DNA of 6,084 nucleotides, from the NCBI GenBank assembly GCA_964562855.1, contig CAZLVB010000041.1:1-6084 (forward strand), given 5' to 3'. The notes beneath the pieces are model-generated. The model ran no database searches. It worked only from the letters and a program-made list of their open reading frames with translations, and had not been told where the DNA came from. Every line of letters begins with the position of its first letter. The first letter of the stretch is position 1. Position numbers and translations under genes: made by a program. This document shows positions 5,624 through 6,084 of the stretch, piece by piece. Source of the stretch: 2-12-FULL-41-17 sp964562855. GTDB lineage: Bacteria; Patescibacteriota; Microgenomatia; Curtissbacterales; GWA2-41-24.

Positions 5624-6084
5624 AGTGCCAAAATTTTGGACGGAAAAGTAGTCAACGAGAAGATCGCCAAGACCCTCAGCTCTCAGATCTTGCACCTCAG
5701 TACTAAACCAAAACTTGTGATCATCCAGATTGGTGATCTTGCGGAGTCCAACGCATACATCGGCAGAAAAATTGCCTTTGGCCAAAAAATCGGCGCCATC
5801 GTTTTCCATAAAAGGTACAAAGAAGAAGTTTCTCAAGAAATTCTTAAATCATCAATCTTAAATCTTAATTCCGACTCTTCCGTCCACGGCATCATCATCC
5901 AAATGCCTCTCCCAAAACACTTGGACAAAGACGAAATTATCGACACAATTGCACCTATTAAAGATGTTGATGGCTTAACTTCACAAAACATTAAAAAACT
6001 TTGGGGCAACGAAAAAGAAGCTGTTATTCCGGCAACCACAAAAGGTATTCTGACAATTTTAAATTACTACAAAATTCCCATTTC
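5621..6084 (+). CDS. folD: Bifunctional methylene-THF dehydrogenase/methenyl-THF cyclohydrolase, 3' end outside window
   Basis: The first 154 codons are present; the family is usually about 280-300 residues, so roughly half lies beyond the right edge. FolD oxidises 5,10-methylene-THF to 5,10-methenyl-THF with NAD(P)+ and hydrolyses that to 10-formyl-THF in the cytosol. Visible hallmarks are ILDGK near the start, NAYIGRK with Tyr46 and the catalytic Lys50 of the YxxxK motif, VHGIIIQMPLP at 88-98 with Gln94, and PIKDVDGLT at 112-120 with Asp117. The usual PCTPxG motif appears as PATTKG at 137-142, a variation at a conserved but not clearly catalytic site. The NAD(P)-binding half is not visible, so cofactor choice cannot be judged. 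It acts directly on the product of GlyA, three genes forming one unit with the small membrane protein. Codons 75-84 are encoded by 7-nt repeats without altering the family's length. Confidence 0.96.
   Translation, partial: MSAKILDGKVVNEKIAKTLSSQILHLSTKPKLVIIQIGDLAESNAYIGRKIAFGQKIGAIVFHKRYKEEVSQEILKSSILNLNSDSSVHGIIIQMPLPKHLDKDEIIDTIAPIKDVDGLTSQNIKKLWGNEKEAVIPATTKGILTILNYYKIPI
5843..5870. repeat. Four 7-nt units within folD
   Basis: CTTAAAT (5843), CATCAAT (5850), CTTAAAT (5857) and CTTAATT (5864) are consecutive heptamers inside the reading frame, covering about residues 75-84. The minus strand reads as a KIDDLRIS-like peptide, a style often seen in repeat-derived false ORFs. The surrounding FolD protein aligns by eye with the E. 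coli type without extra length, so this may be chance or local sequence conversion rather than insertion. Confidence 0.4.

Overview
The window looks like part of a small, tightly packed bacterial genome of the Candidate Phyla Radiation (Patescibacteria), most likely the Microgenomates group. This is inferred from gene style rather than a marker gene. The grounds are: all genes on the + strand with spacings of -10 to +31 nt; TTG and GTG starts; an O-antigen-ligase-type membrane protein with a C-terminal TPR tail next to a second, shorter ligase-like protein; an anchored protein with a Thr/Pro linker and FN3-like domain; and degenerate CCTTCGA...CTCAGG repeats with short tandem repeats, which I recall as common in such genomes. 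Every visible stop codon is TAA or TAG and no gene has an in-frame TGA, so the standard bacterial code fits.

Layout. Positions 72-1746 and on to 3752 form a cell-surface block: a single-pass membrane protein with an outward FN3-like domain (72-644), a short O-antigen-ligase-family protein with a TTG start (635-1714), and a long O-antigen-ligase-family protein with a TPR tail (1746-3752). Positions 3737-3968 are a purely repetitive junction. It holds REP-like palindromic repeats, which overlap the stop codon of the long ligase, followed by a 140-nt array of degenerate 7-nt units. The last unit of that array supplies the probable ribosome binding site of the next gene. Positions 3979-6084 form a one-carbon metabolism block: glyA (serine hydroxymethyltransferase), a 106-residue membrane protein of unknown function joined with zero spacing, and folD starting one base after it and cut by the window's right edge.

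How the genes work together. GlyA moves the serine C3 carbon onto tetrahydrofolate, giving 5,10-methylene-THF and glycine. FolD then interconverts 5,10-methylene-THF, methenyl-THF and 10-formyl-THF, so the two enzymes are consecutive steps. The upstream block probably handles polymerisation or transfer of surface glycan; its acceptor cannot be read from the sequence. The two blocks look functionally unrelated.

No unmistakable new defence or mobile system is visible. The most unusual signal is the repeat content: 7-nt-period repeats occur between genes, inside the reading frame of the long ligase (with an 8-nt-period stretch next to them), and faintly inside folD. The unknown small membrane protein between two folate enzymes is the second point of interest.
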